A stretch of 5,621 nt of DNA from JBGPBY01 sp041481485 (GTDB lineage Bacteria > Acidobacteriota > Terriglobia > 20CM-2-55-15). This document shows positions 5,010-5,621 of this stretch, piece after piece (positions within the stretch are counted from its first letter, which is position 1; the number at the start of each line of letters is the position of its first letter). Where the stretch lies: positions 1-5,621 of the forward strand of contig JBGPBY010000488.1 in the NCBI GenBank assembly GCA_041481485.1. Reading direction: 5' to 3'. The position numbers were made by a program, and so were the translations under genes. Under the pieces are notes generated by a model that was not told the origin of the DNA, searched no databases, and saw only the letters and a program-made list of their open reading frames with translations.

Positions 5010-5621
5010 CTATTTTGCCGGCTTCTTGCGAAGGTCTCCGTAGAGCAATTCCTCGCTAAACTCTATGCACTTGAATTCTGTCAGCTGAAAATTCTTTTCC
5101 ACCCGACGGTAAAGCGGCAGGCTGATCGTCCAGGGCTTCGTGAAAACCTGAGGATCATCGATGGTTGCTTCGTAATCGATATGGTCCGCATCAACCCGGG
5201 TGAACCGTTCGACCACGTGTAGTTCATCGCTGTGAAAATTACCGGCGCGATCGAACCAGGTCTTATCGTTGAATCCCGTGTTGTCCACCACCAGAGTCTC
5301 GCCTTCCCAACGACCGTTGGCCGTGCCCATCCAGGTATCGACGGCGGCTTCGACAGGCTTGTCCATATTGATGATGCGGTCGGAACTGGCGTATTCGTAA
5401 GCCATCAGAATCGTTTTTGGAGTTTGCAGTATCTGGAATGGATACGGCATGTAGTTGGCTCGCGGAATTCCTGCCATATAGCAGTTCGCTTCCGGATCCA
5501 GCTTTGTGCGGTTGGCAAAGTTTTCCTTCCGCTTTTTCAGCGCTTCCGGTTTGTACGGTATCGAGCCTCCCACGACAACGCCAGGACCGCCGGGGACCGC
5601 ACCAATAGAACCCATCTGATA
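5010..5621 (-). CDS. Uncharacterised secreted-family protein, N-terminus cut by the window edge
   Basis: The reading frame stays open to the last base of the window. The first in-frame ATG (5615) is preceded by CAG and TAT codons, so the visible 203 codons are the C-terminal part of a longer protein. Counting from that ATG, it shows PYKPEAL (20-26), NCYMAGIPRANYMPYPFQILQ (44-64), WMGTANGRWEGETLVVDNTGF (95-115), ERFTRV (136-141), IDDPQVFTKPWTISLPLYRR (152-171) and LTEFKCIEFSEELLYGDL (178-195). These line up in order with the next gene (QILQ, WxGxTLVV, ERFTRV, DP..T.PWT, ExxC), so the two are paralogues with well under half identical residues by eye. It likely has a signal peptide and an N-terminal WxDPDLxG-type motif to the right of the window; I cannot see them. 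It is the first visible gene of the operon, ending 20 nt before the next start. Function unknown. Confidence 0.88.
   Translation of the reverse strand, partial: YQMGSIGAVPGGPGVVVGGSIPYKPEALKKRKENFANRTKLDPEANCYMAGIPRANYMPYPFQILQTPKTILMAYEYASSDRIINMDKPVEAAVDTWMGTANGRWEGETLVVDNTGFNDKTWFDRAGNFHSDELHVVERFTRVDADHIDYEATIDDPQVFTKPWTISLPLYRRVEKNFQLTEFKCIEFSEELLYGDLRKKPAK

Noticed and set aside
4318..5043. 241-codon plus-strand frame antisense to the complete secreted paralogue
   Set aside because: The minus-strand product is clearly homologous to its neighbour and well placed in an operon. The antisense product is arginine- and cysteine-rich without structure.

Overview
The window looks like a piece of an Acidobacteriota chromosome. 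This is an inference from gene content, not a database match. It carries a large secreted protein built of repeated carboxypeptidase-regulatory-like (CarboxypepD_reg) domains, a DUF6152-type small secreted protein, and two paralogous secreted proteins of an uncharacterised type (WxGDTLVV / ERFTRV motifs) that I associate with this phylum. Base composition is moderate in GC, and the intergenic gaps hold palindromic repeats rather than genes.

Layout. Bases 1-231 hold a perfect 9-bp hairpin at the left edge and an upstream region with no convincing gene. Bases 232-2490 (+) encode a 752-residue exported protein with about five beta-sandwich domains, two of them interrupted at the same place by Gly/Asn/Gln/Arg low-complexity inserts. 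Bases 2491-2672 hold a long imperfect palindrome (2511-2604) and then a good promoter candidate (2638-2666). Its -10 box ends 6 nt before the next start codon. Bases 2673-3257 (+) encode a small membrane protein of the isoprenylcysteine carboxyl methyltransferase (ICMT/PEMT-like) family. Bases 3258-3508 lie between converging genes and hold a pair of inverted repeat copies (3284-3333 and 3445-3500). The left copy forms a GC-rich hairpin followed by five T's, a credible terminator for the + strand gene. Bases 3509-5621 (-) are a tightly packed three-gene operon reading right to left: a secreted-family gene cut by the window edge, a complete paralogue of it, and a DUF6152-type gene.

How the parts relate. 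Every product with a visible N-terminus is predicted to be exported or in the membrane. The minus-strand operon looks like one functional unit because its intergenic gaps are 20 and 11 nt and the last Shine-Dalgarno sequence overlaps the preceding stop codon. Its biochemical role is unknown. The best testable hint is that the DUF6152-type protein would begin with His-His after signal peptide cleavage and has a second conserved-looking His in an NPHAW motif, which could be a metal site. The two + strand genes appear unrelated in function to each other and to the operon.
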